From: Conchocele bisecta
Lineage: Eukaryota; Mollusca; Bivalvia; Lucinida; Thyasiridae
Assembly: GCA_029237695.1 (NCBI GenBank)
Contig: CM055265.1
Location: 72,889,912 to 72,953,911, forward strand
Reading direction: 5' to 3'
Length of the DNA: 64,000 bases
How positions within the stretch are numbered: position 1 is the stretch's first letter; every line of letters starts with the position of its first letter. This document shows, one piece after another, positions 56,401-64,000 of the stretch. Below the pieces are notes generated by a model that ran no database searches, was not told where the DNA came from, and saw only the letters and a list, made by a program, of their open reading frames with translations. A program made the translations under genes and the position numbers.

Positions 56401-58585
56401 TATCGTCGGCATTTTGGCATACGTCCGTCCGTCCGTACGTCCGGTTAAAGTTTTTTCGTTAAAGTTTTTCCATCTACAGTAGAACTTCGATCGCTCGAAC
56501 CGGCAACGGAATCGAGTTTGAGTTCGAGCGATGCATAGTTCGAGGGAATGAAGTTTCAAAAATGTACTGTCACATTCAGTCAATAAAATCACTTATGTGA
56601 ATATATGAGATGACCGATGTGTCATGATAACAAATACAATTGTAAAGTTGCTGTTTTATTCAATATTTACATGTAATTATACGTCAAATAAACCGCTATG
56701 TTCCGCTTTGCGTCTATACATAATACTGGTATTCCCAGTGTCTAAAGATAGCACATAGCACAGTGGTTGGAATAAATATACAAACGGAAAATATAAACGA
56801 AACAATGTCAGTATACAATTATAAGCACTATAAATTAACGACTGAAGAATTCCATGATCTCGGTTTGTTTGTTATTCGCACAAAGTTAAATTTAAGTAAA
56901 CGTTTGTTCATGACAATTAATTTGTGTGGACATCATAACGCCCATAATTCACGCCGCTATTGTTTGCGATTCGTGATTTAATGTCATTCCGCGTCAAGGG
57001 AAACTACTCAACGCGACCGCCCGCAATGGTGGAATTCGCACCTCGTTAGACAAACAGCTGATCACAGACTTACCTGTTCGAGTTATTAGCGGTAATTACC
57101 ACTGTTTGACCGTCCACAGGACTAATCCAATAGGTTTGACTGTTCGAGTAATTCATAGTTATCATAGCATCGCCCATTACCTTGAAACTTCACATGGGTG
57201 TTTATCATCATCCATATTTTCATTCTACCCCCCAACCGTGCGGCCCCTGTGCCCAATGTCAAGGTCAAATTACTTTGAATTTTTTTGTTAACGTTTTTTC
57301 GTGTACTATATCTCTGCAACTGCTTCACCCATTACCTTTATACTTTACATGGGTGTTTATCATCATTGTCGCGCCCGCTTGCGGAAAGTGTGATATCGTA
57401 GGCATTTTGGCATACATCCGTACGTCCGTGTGTCCGGTTAAAGTTTTTTGGTTAAAGTTTTTCCATCTACTATATCTACGGCCATCTAGTCTACAAAAAG
57501 TGGGTATAATTATGTTATCCAAGTGTCTATGCTTGGAAAAAACCTGGCCTTCGTGGCTTTGCCTTGTTTCTTGTTTTAAAATAAAATAAAGAAACCATGT
57601 ACTGTTGTTATCCGTGTTTGTAATATTTATATTACACATTTCAGCCCCAAGTAACTGACACGGACTATTCCATATTAAGTGTGGAACTGTTACATTACGC
57701 TGTATTAGGGGTCATTTTTGGTATAAACTACGTACAAATGACGTAGATCCTGATGAGACAGCTCTTGAATAACCAGCTCATCGGGATCTACATTTTGCAA
57801 ACATTTTGATAAAGCACAAAGGTACGTCTGCCATGTTAAAAGTGTTTATCTACAATCCAAAATAAAACAATCAGCATTATGATTCGTCTAGATCTGTCCG
57901 AAGACGGAAACATTGCGAATCGTCTCCTAAAGACATGAGAATCGTCTCGCGTTTTCCCCATATCGCCTTCCGCTTTTGGAAATATATTTTGCTGTAACCC
58001 GAATTATAAAATGCAGGTAACACAGGGCAACTTACCCTGTGTTACAGACAGAAAATTTGGGTTTGTTTTGCTCATGCAAAAACGCGCGATCTTCCACCTG
58101 GGTGCGAGGTTGCGAAAAAGCAAGATTGAATATGATAGAATCGCGTGTTTTCGTCACGTAATCTCGCGATCATACTTCACATTTTCACGATCAACCTATG
58201 CTCGATATCACAAGAACTCGAGATTGTAAAATGTCCCCAGGAGACGATTCGCATGTGCTGCTGAAACATGCTGTTATTAAGAAGTAGAACAAATGTGGAC
58301 AAACACCAATAATTCTTGGCAAAAAACAACAACATTGTTTGACAAAAACATGATAATCATCGTCTTAGGAGACGTGTATCAAAGGTCAGATCGGCACGAC
58401 TTTGTAACCTTTGATGTCTCGCCCTCCACACATCCAACTGATATTTCTGTCTACAGGAAGGAGACGATTACTTGTATAACAACCCAATTGCAATGGTCAA
58501 GGACGACGCAAAGAAATTCATTGATAATGCAGAGAAGGAAATCTGGAGACAAGACGCTGTCGCAGAAATTTTTGCTGCAAAAAAG
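41423..58585 (+). CDS. ATP5PB: ATP synthase subunit b, mitochondrial (3'-incomplete, 6 exons)
   Basis: The peripheral-stalk subunit b holds the F1 head still against the membrane Fo part of mitochondrial ATP synthase. Six exons join in phase (41423-41453, 47290-47352, 48154-48253, 50170-50474, 52535-52701, 58457-58585) to 265 residues. Residues 1 to about 32 are basic and hydroxylated with no acidic residue, typical of a mitochondrial presequence. Residues 145-166 (NFYFIPHDIFKQMYPKLGVS) match the human GLIPEEFFQFLYPKTGVTG region. 168-210 form two hydrophobic helices around TSKEI (human LSKEIYV). 223-265 start the long stalk helix (EKEIWRQDAVAEIFAAKK; fly EKKEQWRADGALLLMEAKK). The whole human protein is 256 residues and about 115 more are expected here, because an extra stretch of roughly 85 residues lies between presequence and membrane hairpin. 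Confidence 0.93.
41465..42030. other. ATP5PB intron 1, first part
   Basis: Apart from a hairpin near 42002-42030 (ATACCCCCACCACCGAATGG, TGAGGGGGTAT), I see no repeat family or gene here. Confidence 0.4.
42000..42720. repeat. hairpin head plus 150-170-bp tandem units
   Basis: The head ATACCCCCACCACCGAATGG closing on TGAGGGGGTATATAGTGTTA is followed by four units marked by TTAACGCTC at 42058, 42237, 42386 and (partial) 42540, each with TGATATTTCACACACRCATT and AAGGTCACATACTT. Diverged relative of the 168-bp array at 1-665. Confidence 0.75.
43236..45300. repeat. hairpin-headed element with 179-bp tandem array
   Basis: Head TATGCCCCCGCTACCGAAAG closing on GTACGGGGGCATATAGTGTT, then GTCCGTCCCGTACGTCCGTC. 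About ten units follow (CTACACACTCC at 43398, 43576, 43755, 43927, 44105, 44286, 44382, 44561, 44740, 44919, 45098; one unit shortened). Each has CGACCTTGACCTTTGACCTT. A second head (ATGCCCCCGCAACCGAATGG) follows at 45147 with GGCGTCCGTCCGTACTCGGG. Confidence 0.9.
45305..45450. repeat. GAACCGTCTCGACGAGATGG foldback
   Basis: Relative of 3235-3420 (CAACTCATTTGAACCGTCTC). 45450-46490 shows no identifiable gene; 46060-46140 contains GAGACCCGCGTTATAATGGA and GCGTTATAAGGGAGC, perhaps a pogo-like end. Confidence 0.5.
46805..47170. repeat. two hairpin heads with GTGCGTCCG tracts
   Basis: GTCTAGCCGGCTTGCAGAAA...GCGCAATAGAG at 46807 and GTCGTGCCCGCTTGCGGACA...GCATGATATAATC at 47115; the first is followed by CGTACGTGCGTCCGATGTTA. 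Same family as 56375 and 57365. They end about 120 bp before ATP5PB exon 2. Confidence 0.6.
47290..47352 (+). CDS. ATP5PB: ATP5PB exon 2: rest of presequence
   Basis: The acceptor TATGTTTCAG precedes it and the donor GTAAATATTG follows. The 63 nt give VAAGSKSYIQLNGKLGAVSV and Arg, leaving one base. The absence of acidic residues and the Arg near the end (VSVRGM) fit a presequence with cleavage near residues 31-34 (inference). Confidence 0.85.
47765..47870. repeat. SINE 3' end
   Basis: GTTTGCCCGGCCTTACATGA, TGTTGATAGGCCGTTAAACA and (CAAA)n-like AAACAAACAAAC; the same tail as at 60310-60375. 47880-48150 is AT-rich intron without identifiable features. Confidence 0.6.
48154..48253 (+). CDS. ATP5PB: ATP5PB exon 3: start of lineage-specific segment
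   Basis: The acceptor TTGTTTGTTAAAG precedes it and the donor GTCAGTATAC follows. The 100 nt join both neighbours in phase. It encodes MGLFSKDDSTEERDSMGLTM and KNKTWGQGTILD, a charged stretch not found in the human or fly subunits as I know them. Support comes from phase, splice sites and the open frame. Confidence 0.82.
48290..48492. mobile_element. GTTTCACTAAACTTTGTACG palindromic MITE
   Basis: GGCCGTTTCACTAAACTTTG to AAATTTTAGTGAAAC, with inner arms ACGAACATTTTAG and its complement and centre CATTTAATGAGCATAGGCTG. Copies at 50555-50765 and a fragment at 19770-19870. Confidence 0.75.
48607..49158. mobile_element. hAT-like element, CAGGGCTCGAAATTAAC termini
   Basis: CAGGGCTCGAAATTAACAG at the left and CGCTAATTTCGAGCGCTG at the right, flanked by TTATA. 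Subterminal CTACTAGCCTG, AACTACTAGCTC and TTACTAGCCGGGCTACC repeat. About 550 bp, non-coding. Confidence 0.65.
49497..50006. mobile_element. TACGGAAGCCC MITE, copy 2, with TTGTTCC duplication
   Basis: TACGGAAGCCCATTAGGGCC to GGCCCTAATGAGCTTCCGT; TTGTTCC flanks both sides. The body is more than 15 units of GAAAATTCAAGAAAAGATCT. It is inserted in the right arm of the inverted pair; the left arm's GGGAACAAAGGAT supports the empty site. Confidence 0.9.
50170..50474 (+). CDS. ATP5PB: ATP5PB exon 4: extension and start of conserved core
   Basis: The acceptor TGTGTTTTATAG precedes it and the donor GTATTTCTAT follows. 305 nt, 101 full codons. It begins MTEPKYGRWYMHPRFSGIKP and ends with FYFIPHDIFKQMYPKLGVS, the segment preceding the membrane hairpin in metazoan b subunits. 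The first 75 codons or so (KPGDKETLLTLYKPAVHPKL, WEAANDIFYGPDRDYKNYP) have no counterpart I know in human or fly subunit b. Confidence 0.93.
50555..50767. mobile_element. GTTTCACTAAACTTTGTAC MITE, copy 2
   Basis: GAAATGTTCGTACATGTAAG to TACAAAGTTTAGTGAAACGG; the centre TGAGCATAGGCTGCATATGC is a perfect palindrome. Confidence 0.7.
50946..51327. mobile_element. GCTCCAGATAAG MITE, copy 3
   Basis: AGAGCTCCAGATAAGCTGCG to CCTTATCTGGAGCCCTG, centre TCTCCAAGGAGACAATTCTA. The best-preserved copy. Confidence 0.9.
51340..51840. repeat. hairpin head and 168-type tandem units
   Basis: The head ATACCCTCCACAACAAGTTG closing on TGGGCGGGTATACTGG (51466-51500), then GTTGTCCGTCCGTCCATGCG and two units with CATTCCTGTAAGGCTCTACT (51622 and 51793). 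It matches 62335-62890. Confidence 0.75.
51990..52520 (+). repeat. SINE with tRNA-like head
   Basis: TGGCCTATGGGATATGGCAC resembles an A box and GGTTGTGATTTCAATCC a decayed B box about 35 nt later; the body has GGGAGTGGGGCTAAATGACT and the 3' end GCCTTTAAATACCATTCAAT. Family also at 8745, 59190 and 59960. It ends just upstream of ATP5PB exon 5, within about 15 bp of its acceptor. Confidence 0.65.
52535..52701 (+). CDS. ATP5PB: ATP5PB exon 5: two-helix membrane hairpin
   Basis: The acceptor TCTTTTATTCCAG precedes it and the donor GTAAGTTTTA follows. 167 nt: two bases completing Gly, then 55 codons. SYSLVLGCILFLTSKEIIAI is the first membrane helix with the conserved S-K-E-I; LKGIMFAAILYYITTKSPYI is the second. 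Metazoan subunit b anchors in Fo by this hairpin. Confidence 0.95.
52785..53172. repeat. nested palindromes in ATP5PB intron 5
   Basis: An inner perfect palindrome (GGCTCTTTTGTTACCTGGGA folding at GAATTC, 52800-52862). An outer pair, TTACACGGTTGATACAGAAA (52876) and TTTCTGTATCAACCGTGTAA (53141), encloses a fragment of the GGGAGGGGGCCAA SINE. Confidence 0.7.
53270..56100. repeat. hairpin-headed 192-bp tandem element with self-nested insert
   Basis: The head CCAGGCTATTGGATTGGCGA at 53287 is followed by units marked TACTGTACCACCTAG at 53373, 53565, 53757 and 55979. The first three are 192 bp apart; the fourth is displaced by an insert of about 2.03 kb (53846-55877) that starts in a T run. Confidence 0.85.
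53846..55877. mobile_element. nested GATTGGCGAAAG element with 443-bp units
   Basis: The same head as its host (AGCCAGG, AATCCAGGCTATTGGATTGG, CGAAAGTCCGTCGTCGTCCG), then units marked by CAAGATGGCCGCCGT at 54030, 54473, 54920 and 55358, each with a second CAAGATGGCCGCCGAAA. It ends GGTCCTCTTGTTTTT. No target duplication; insertion between T residues, as Helentrons do. Confidence 0.8.
56110..57560. repeat. GCGCCCGCTTGCGGAAAG-headed elements, interrupted
   Basis: Heads at 56377 (CGCACCCGCTTGCGGAAAGC) and 57368, each with CGTCCGTCCG or CATCCGTACGTCCG and GGTTAAAGTTTTT; units contain ATATCTCTGCAACTGCTTC and TTCACATGGGTGTTTATCAT. An unrelated block at about 56475-57165 (TACAGTAGAACTTCGATCGC; TTGACTGTTCGAGTAATTC), pogo-like at its left end, interrupts them. 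Confidence 0.65.
57735..57812. repeat. GAGACAGCTC foldback fragment
   Basis: ACGTAGATCCTGATGAGACA and inverted CAGCTCATCGGGATCTACAT, of the 7208 family. Confidence 0.55.
57911..58260. mobile_element. MITE with GCGAATCGTCTCCT termini
   Basis: GCGAATCGTCTCCTAAAGAC and inverted CCAGGAGACGATTCGC about 340 bp apart; interior hairpin AGGTAACACAGGGCAACTTA and CCCTGTGTTAC. Confidence 0.65.
58457..58585 (+). CDS. ATP5PB: ATP5PB exon 6: start of peripheral-stalk helix
   Basis: The acceptor TTTCTGTCTACAG precedes it and the donor GTACATATTA follows. 129 nt, 43 codons, phase 0 at both ends: EGDDYLYNNPIAMVKDDAKK, then FIDNAEKEIWRQDAVAEIFA and AKK. It fits the fly and human region before the N-I-A-(M/L) segment. 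No later exon is recognisable to 64000. Confidence 0.92.
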
Positions 58586-58879
58586 GTACATATTATTTTA
58601 CAGGGTGTGAAATTAATCTGTCACCACTAAATATATAACATGGCAAGTTCCATGTTAATTTTGGGCTACTCCGTTTATCAAAAAAGTTGGTATTGTTTCA
58701 TGATTGTAAAAATTATGACAAATGCTGCAGATCCTGATGAGCCGGCTCTACTGGATCTCCAGTGTTTGCAAATGTTGGCTTTATGGTCTGAATGAGTTAA
58801 CAATAAAATGACTGCAATCATCAATCATCAAAGATATAGTTAAAATTTATATACCAGTAAAGCCACATATCTGAACATT

Positions 58880-59190
58880 TTTATCGCGCCTGCTTTTAAA
58901 TAGCAGAAGGCGCGACTATAGTCGCTGCTTTTTCCGTCGTTGTCTTCGTCCGCAAATGTCAAAAAGTTTGTACAAGCTTCTTCTTCATGGTATAACCTTA
59001 TTATTACTTGACAGATTGCTTCAATATTTGGTCACTTGATATATGTTAGCATTTGGAACACACTCTTGCTCCCATTAACATGACCTTCACCTTTTTTACC
59101 TTCACATTTTTGCGGAAACACTTAGCCATTTTTTTGCGTCAACAAGTTTGTACAAGTTTAAACTTGTTTGTACAAGTTTCTTCAGCGTAT
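58880..59190. repeat. GCGCCTGCTTTTAAATAGCAG-headed element
   Basis: The head TATCGCGCCTGCTTTTAAAT and AGCAGAAGGCGCGACTATAG is followed by TTTTTCCGTCGTTGTCTTCG and a unit as in 6120-6930. Confidence 0.7.
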
Positions 59191-59455
59191 AGTGGGTAGC
59201 AGGTGGGAGCATGCGATGTGTAATTTAACGATCAGGATTCGTCCTTACCCGAATCCCGAACGGAGACCTGGTTTGGCCCTCAGGTACGTCTTTGGCATTC
59301 TTGTATGTGAGGGTTAAATCTGGTTATACCCCTTGTATAAGTAATACAATTATTCCTAATCCTATTACTGTTAGGGGAAGGGGCCAAGTGACTTTGGTGT
59401 AGTATGGACCTGACACCAGGTCAAGTTATTCTAATTTCAGGGCTGAATATATTTT
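59190..59455. repeat. GGGGAAGGGGCCAAGTG repeat
   Basis: From GTGGGTAGCAGGTGGGAGCA through CAGGTCAAGTTATTCTAATT; partial copy of the SINE-like family at 8745 and 59960. Confidence 0.6.
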
Positions 59456-59960
59456 TATGCCCCGCCACGATAGTGAAGGGGGAATTTAGTGTTACCCTTG
59501 TGTCCGTCCTGTCCGTCATTCCCGTCCTTCTGTCCGTCCATCACCAACCTTGTAAGTCGTAAAACTTTTAAACCCTATAGCTACACACCTGAAACTTGGT
59601 ATGTCCCCTTTGCGGCCATTTTTAATTTTCACACTGTGTAACCTTGTCAATGCAATAACTCTAAAAGTTCTACTTCATCGATCGTAACCAAATTCGGTAT
59701 ACATGTTTATCACGGCAAGACGAAGAAGCCCATTTTTTATTTTCCCACTCTGTATCCTTATTTATTTTTGGACTGTATCTTTGTCCATGCAATAACTCAG
59801 TTCTACTTTACGGATCATAACCAAATTCAGTATACATGTGTAGCAAGTCAAGATGAAGAACCCTATTGGTTTTCAGTGAATTATCTCCCCTTGTTGACTG
59901 GCCTTGCATCGACAGGCGTATATTGGGACCTTCGGCACTTTTGTTCTTGATGTAAATATT
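59456..59960. repeat. ATGCCCCGCCACGATAGTG-headed element
   Basis: The head is decayed (ATGCCCCGCCACGATAGTGA, AGGGGGAATTTAGTGTTACC) and is followed by GTCCGTCCTGTCCGTCATTC. Two diverged units carry ATGCAATAACTC and ATCRTAACCAAATTC. Confidence 0.6.
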
Positions 59961-60430
59961 CTGTTCTGATTTTGGTGGGTGACAGGTGGGAGCAACGCGA
60001 TGGGTAATTTAACTATCGGGGTTCATCCTTACCGGAATCCCGACTGGAGACCTGGTTTGGCCCTCACATACGTCTTTGGCATTTTGTATGTGACAGTTGA
60101 ATCTGGTTATACCCCTCATGTGAGTATTACGATATTCGTAATCCTATTTTAGGGGAAGGGGCCAAGTGACTGGTGTGGTATGGACCTGGCACCAGGTCAG
60201 GTTATTCTAATTTCAGTGCTGAATATATTTGTTCTTAATGCAAATATTCCGTTCTGATTTTGGGATTTTTATCCCCAATGCAGCAGGTTAAAATGGGATC
60301 GAACCCGTTTACCCGGCCTTACATGACCTTAGCTGTTGATAGGCCGTTAAACACTAATAAACAAACAAACAAACTGTTCTGATTTTGGGATTTTCTTCCC
60401 AATGCAGCAGGTTAAATATGTGATCGGCCT
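59960..60430. repeat. GGGGAAGGGGCCAAGTG SINE with (AAAC)n tail
   Basis: It ends GTTGATAGGCCGTTAAACAC then AATAAACAAACAAACAAA; a second shorter tail follows at 60380-60485 with (GAAA)n. Confidence 0.65.
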
Positions 60431-60629
60431 TACATGACCTTAACACCAATAAACAAAGAAAGAAAGGAAGAAGGAAAGAAACAAACTTTCATCATTGTAT
60501 AATATTAATATTACTTTATGGATTACTTCAATATTTGGACACTTGATACATGTAAGCATTTGGAACACACTCATGCTGCCATTAACATGACCATGACATT
60601 TTTGACCTCCCATGTTTGTAGAAACACTT

Positions 60630-62335
60630 TTTAGCTCGACTATTCGAAGAATAGTTAGATCGAATAGTTAGAGCTTATGTTGTCACCCCGGCGTCACCGT
60701 CACGCCTTGGTTAAGGTTTTTCGTCAACCTTGTATATGAAATACTACTGGCCCTACACCCACCATACTTGGACAACTTCATCTCCTTGTGATGTACATCA
60801 ATAACCCTTGATCTATATTTGACCTTGACCTACATTTCCTCTTGAATTACTTTAATAGTTAATTCCCCTTGGTTAAGGTTTTTAGTCAACCTTAGTTAAG
60901 GTTTTTAGTCAAGCTTGTACATGGAATACTATTGTGCATACAGACACCATACTTGGACAACCTTTTCTCATAGGGATGTACATCAATAACCCCTGATCTA
61001 TATTTGACCTTGACCTACATTTCCTCTTGAATTACTTAGTTAATTCCCCTTGGTTAAGGTTTTTAGCTCGACTATTCAAAGAATAAGTAGAGCTTATGTT
61101 GTCACCCCGGCGTCGGCGTCACCGTCACGTCACGCCTTGGTTAAGGTTTTTAGTCAACCTTGTATATGGAATACTACTGGCCCTACACCCACCATACTTG
61201 GACAACTTCATCTCCTAGTGATGTACATCAATAACCCCTGATCTATATTTGAACTTGACCTACATTTCCTCTTGAATTACTTAGTTAATTCCCCTTGGTT
61301 AAGGTTTTTAATCAACCTTGGTTAAGGTTTTTAGTCAAGCTTGTATATGCAATACTACTGGCCCTACACCCACCATACTTGGACAACTTCATCTCCTAGT
61401 GATGCATATCAATAACCCCTAATCTATAGTTGACCTTCACCTACATTTCCTCTTGAATTACTTAGTTAATTCCCCTTGGTTAAGGTTTTTAGTCAACCTT
61501 GGTTAAGGTTTTTAGTCAAGCTTGTACATGGAACACTATTGTGCATACAGACACCATACTTGGACAACCTTTTCTCATAGGGATGTACATCAATAACCCC
61601 TGATCTATATTTGATCTTGACCTACATTTCCTCTTGAATTACTTAGTTAATTCCCCTTGGTTAAGGTTTTTAGTCAAGTTTGTATATGGAATACTACTGG
61701 CCCTACACCCACCATACTTGGACAACTTCATCTCCTAGTGATGTACATCAATAACCCCTGATCTATATTTGACCTTCACCTACATTTCCTCTTGAATTAC
61801 TTACTTAATTCCCCTTGGTTAACGTTTTTAGTCAAGCTTGGTTAAGGTTTTTAGTCAAGCTGGTACATGGAATACTATTGTGCATACAGACACCATACTT
61901 GAACAACCTTTTCTCATAGGGATGTACATCAATAACCCCTGATCTATATTTGACCTTGACCTACATTTCCTCTTGAAATACTTAGTTAATTCTCTTTGGT
62001 TAAGGTTTTTAGTCAAGCTTGTAGATGGAATACTCCTGGCCCTACACCAACCATACTTGGACAACTTCATCTCCTAGTGATGTTCATCAACAACCCCTGA
62101 CCTATATTTGACATTGACCTACATTTAACCTTGAATTACTTAGTTAATTCCCCTTGGTTAAGGCTTTTAGTCAACCTTGGTTACGGTTTTTAGTCAAGCT
62201 TGTACATGTAATACTATTGTGCACACAGACACCATACTTGGACAACCTTTTCTCATAGGGATGTTCATCAATAACCCCTGATCTATATTTGACCTTGACC
62301 TACATTCCCTCTTGAATTACTTAGTTAATTCTCTT
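60630..62335. repeat. AGCTCGACTATTCGAAGAATAG-headed tandem array
   Basis: Two heads (60634 and 61065), GCTCGACTATTCGAAGAATA (one mismatch in the second) and CTTATGTTGTCACCCCGGCG. About nine units of 165-190 bp follow, containing CACCATACTTGGACAAC, GATGTACATCAATAACCCCT and TATATTTGACCTTGACCTAC. The array resumes at 63380. Confidence 0.88.
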
Positions 62336-62890
62336 TACTGGAGTCAGGTTGTCCGTCCGTCCGTCTGTGCGTCCGCGTAAAGTTAACATCAGAGAAATAT
62401 TGTTATAACTTCTATTTCCTTCATCTAAAATGCTTGATATTTCACACATGCATTCCTGTAAGGCTCTACTACCATGCTGTGCCAAATCCACGACCGTCCA
62501 ACCCCCGCAGATCCCAAGGTCAAGGTCAAATACTTAATCCGTAAACTTAACATCAGAGAAATATTCTTATAACTTCTATTTCCTTCATCTAAAATGCTTA
62601 ATATTTCACACATGCATTCCTGTAAGGCTCTACTACCATGCTGTGCCAAATCCACGACCATCCAACCCCCGCTGATACCAAGGTCAAGGTCAAATACTTA
62701 GTCTCTTTACAAAACTTAACATCAGAGAAATACTGTTCTAACTTCTATTTCCTTCATCTAAAATGCTTAATATTTCACACATGCATTCCTGTAAGGCTCT
62801 ACTACCATGCTGTGCCAAATCCACGACCGTCCAACCCCCGCTGATCCCAAGGTCATGGTCAAATACTTAGTCTTTTTTTTACAAAACTTA
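62335..62890. repeat. 168-type tandem units (CATTCCTGTAAGGCTCTACT)
   Basis: GGAGTCAGGTTGTCCGTCCG at 62340, then units with TTAACATCAGAGAAATA at 62383, 62547, 62715 and 62887, spacing 164-172 bp. Confidence 0.85.
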
Positions 62891-62959
62891 ACATCAGAGA
62901 AATAAGTTATAACTTCTATTTCCTTCATTGAAAATTCTTATTATTTCACTTGTGCATTC

Positions 62960-63138
62960 ACTAATAAACGCCCCCCTCCCCCAAATAAAAAAAAAAAAAA
63001 AACATAACCTATGACCGCCAATTTCAAACACATATAATCCTTAAATCCTTATTTCTGTTTGAAATTGGCGGTCCTTGGTCAATTTCTTCTTCTTTTTTTT
63101 TTACCCCCCTCCGGGGGCGTTAATTCGAGGTTATACGG
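62960..63138. mobile_element. foldback, AATAAACGCCCCCCTCCCCC
   Basis: Left AATAAACGCCCCCCTCCCCC plus poly-A, inner arms GACCGCCAATTTCAAACA and GTTTGAAATTGGCGGTC, right poly-T plus CCCCCCTCCGGGGGCGTTAATT. Inserted in a 168-type unit. Confidence 0.7.
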
Positions 63139-63374
63139 TAGTCTCTTTACAAAACTTAACATCAGAGAAATCGGTTATAACTTCTATTTCCTTGCTCGGA
63201 TCTGCTTCACATTCATTGCTCCAATGGACCTCTACCACCCTGTGACAAATTCACGTTCATGCCGCTCGCGCTAATCCCAGAGTGAAGGTCACAAGCCCAC
63301 ACACTTGGAAATGTTTACATATTTTAGGGGTACCTGGGCCCACGCGGGGGGTATTCCGTAAGCCTCGCTTACTG

Positions 63375-64000
63375 ACCAATCTAGTTGGTTAAGGTTTTTA
63401 GTCAAGCTTGTAAATGGAATACTCCTGGCCCTACACCAACCATACTTGGACAACTTCATCTCCTAGTGATGTACATCAACAAGCCCTGACCTATATTTGA
63501 CATTGACCTACATTTAACCTTGAATTACTTAGTTAATTTCCCTTGGTTAAGATTTTTAGTCAACCTTGGTTAAGGTTTTTAGTCAAGCTTGTAGATGGAA
63601 TACTATTGTGCATACAGACACCATACTTGGATAACTTTTTCTCATAGGGATGTACATCAATAATCCCTGACCTATATTTTACCTTCACCTACATTTAACC
63701 TTGAATTACTTGGTTAATGTTTATAGTCAAGCTTGTATATGGAATACTCCTGGGCCTACATCAACCATACTTGGACAACTTCATCTCCTAGTGATGTACA
63801 TCAATAATCCCTGACCTATATTTGACCTTGACCTACTTTTATCCTTGGATTACTTACTTATTTCCCCTTGGTTAAGGTTTTTAGTCAAGCTTGTATATGG
63901 AATACTCCTGGACCTACAGCAACCATACTTGGAAAACTTCATCTCCTAGTGATGTACATCAATAACCCCTGACCTATATCTGACATTGACCTACATTTAA
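63375..64000. repeat. GGTTAAGGTTTTTAGTCAAGC tandem array, continuing
   Basis: Same units as 60630-62335 (CCTACACCAACCATACTTGG, TGACCTATATTTGACATTGA); it runs off the window edge. Separated from the first part by the 168-type block and foldback. Confidence 0.85.

Noticed and set aside
57640..57680. Possible ATP5PB exon after TTACACATTTCAG
   Set aside because: The frame needed closes quickly, and exons 5 and 6 already join in phase 0.

Overview
The window looks like nuclear DNA of a bivalve mollusc (inference). It has two spliced animal genes with GT-AG introns of about 0.4 to 12 kb. Everything between the exons is packed with short palindromic DNA transposons (MITEs), hairpin-headed tandem-repeat elements of the pearl/Helentron-associated type described in bivalves, and tRNA-derived SINEs. 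I see no operons, no rRNA and no functional tRNA. Most open reading frames over 60 codons here are chance or lie in repeats.

Gene 1 (minus strand, 32496 down to 7976) is a JIP1/JIP2-type JNK-interacting scaffold (MAPK8IP1-like). I rebuilt eleven exons with matching splice phases, coding for 540 residues up to the stop: an acidic and Asn-rich N-terminal region, a basic docking-like motif, a long acidic linker, an SH3 domain split over two exons, a PTB domain split over five exons, and a C-terminal kinesin-light-chain-binding type tail ending in Glu. The first exon or exons (start codon) were not found with confidence; one candidate exon lies at 36358-36429.

Gene 2 (plus strand, from 41423) is the nuclear gene for mitochondrial F1Fo ATP synthase subunit b (ATP5PB). 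Six exons were found (41423-41453, 47290-47352, 48154-48253, 50170-50474, 52535-52701, 58457-58585), giving 265 residues in one frame. The C-terminal exons lie beyond 64000. The protein has an unusual extra stretch of about 85 residues between the presequence region and the conserved membrane hairpin. The two genes point away from each other.

Layout: 1-1700 hairpin/microsatellite and 168-bp tandem repeats; 1900-7900 MITEs; 7976-32496 JIP gene, its introns filled by MITEs, an X-box-like minisatellite (14190-15290) and a 33-bp array (30050-31590); 32540-41200 MITEs with two clear nested insertions; 41423-58585 ATP5PB with a 3.7-kb hAT-like insertion in intron 1 and a self-nested Helentron-like element in intron 5; 58600-64000 SINEs and long tandem arrays rich in TGACCTTGACC motifs.

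The points most worth a second look are: repeats reaching within about 10-65 bp of most JIP splice sites, with one MITE family adjoining four JIP exons; a set of MITE families that share TAYGG-type termini but have unrelated 20-23-bp internal micro-palindromes; a nested insertion whose empty site can be read from another copy in the window; a minisatellite built from RFX X-box-like palindromes; and inverted repeats bracketing ATP5PB exon 3.
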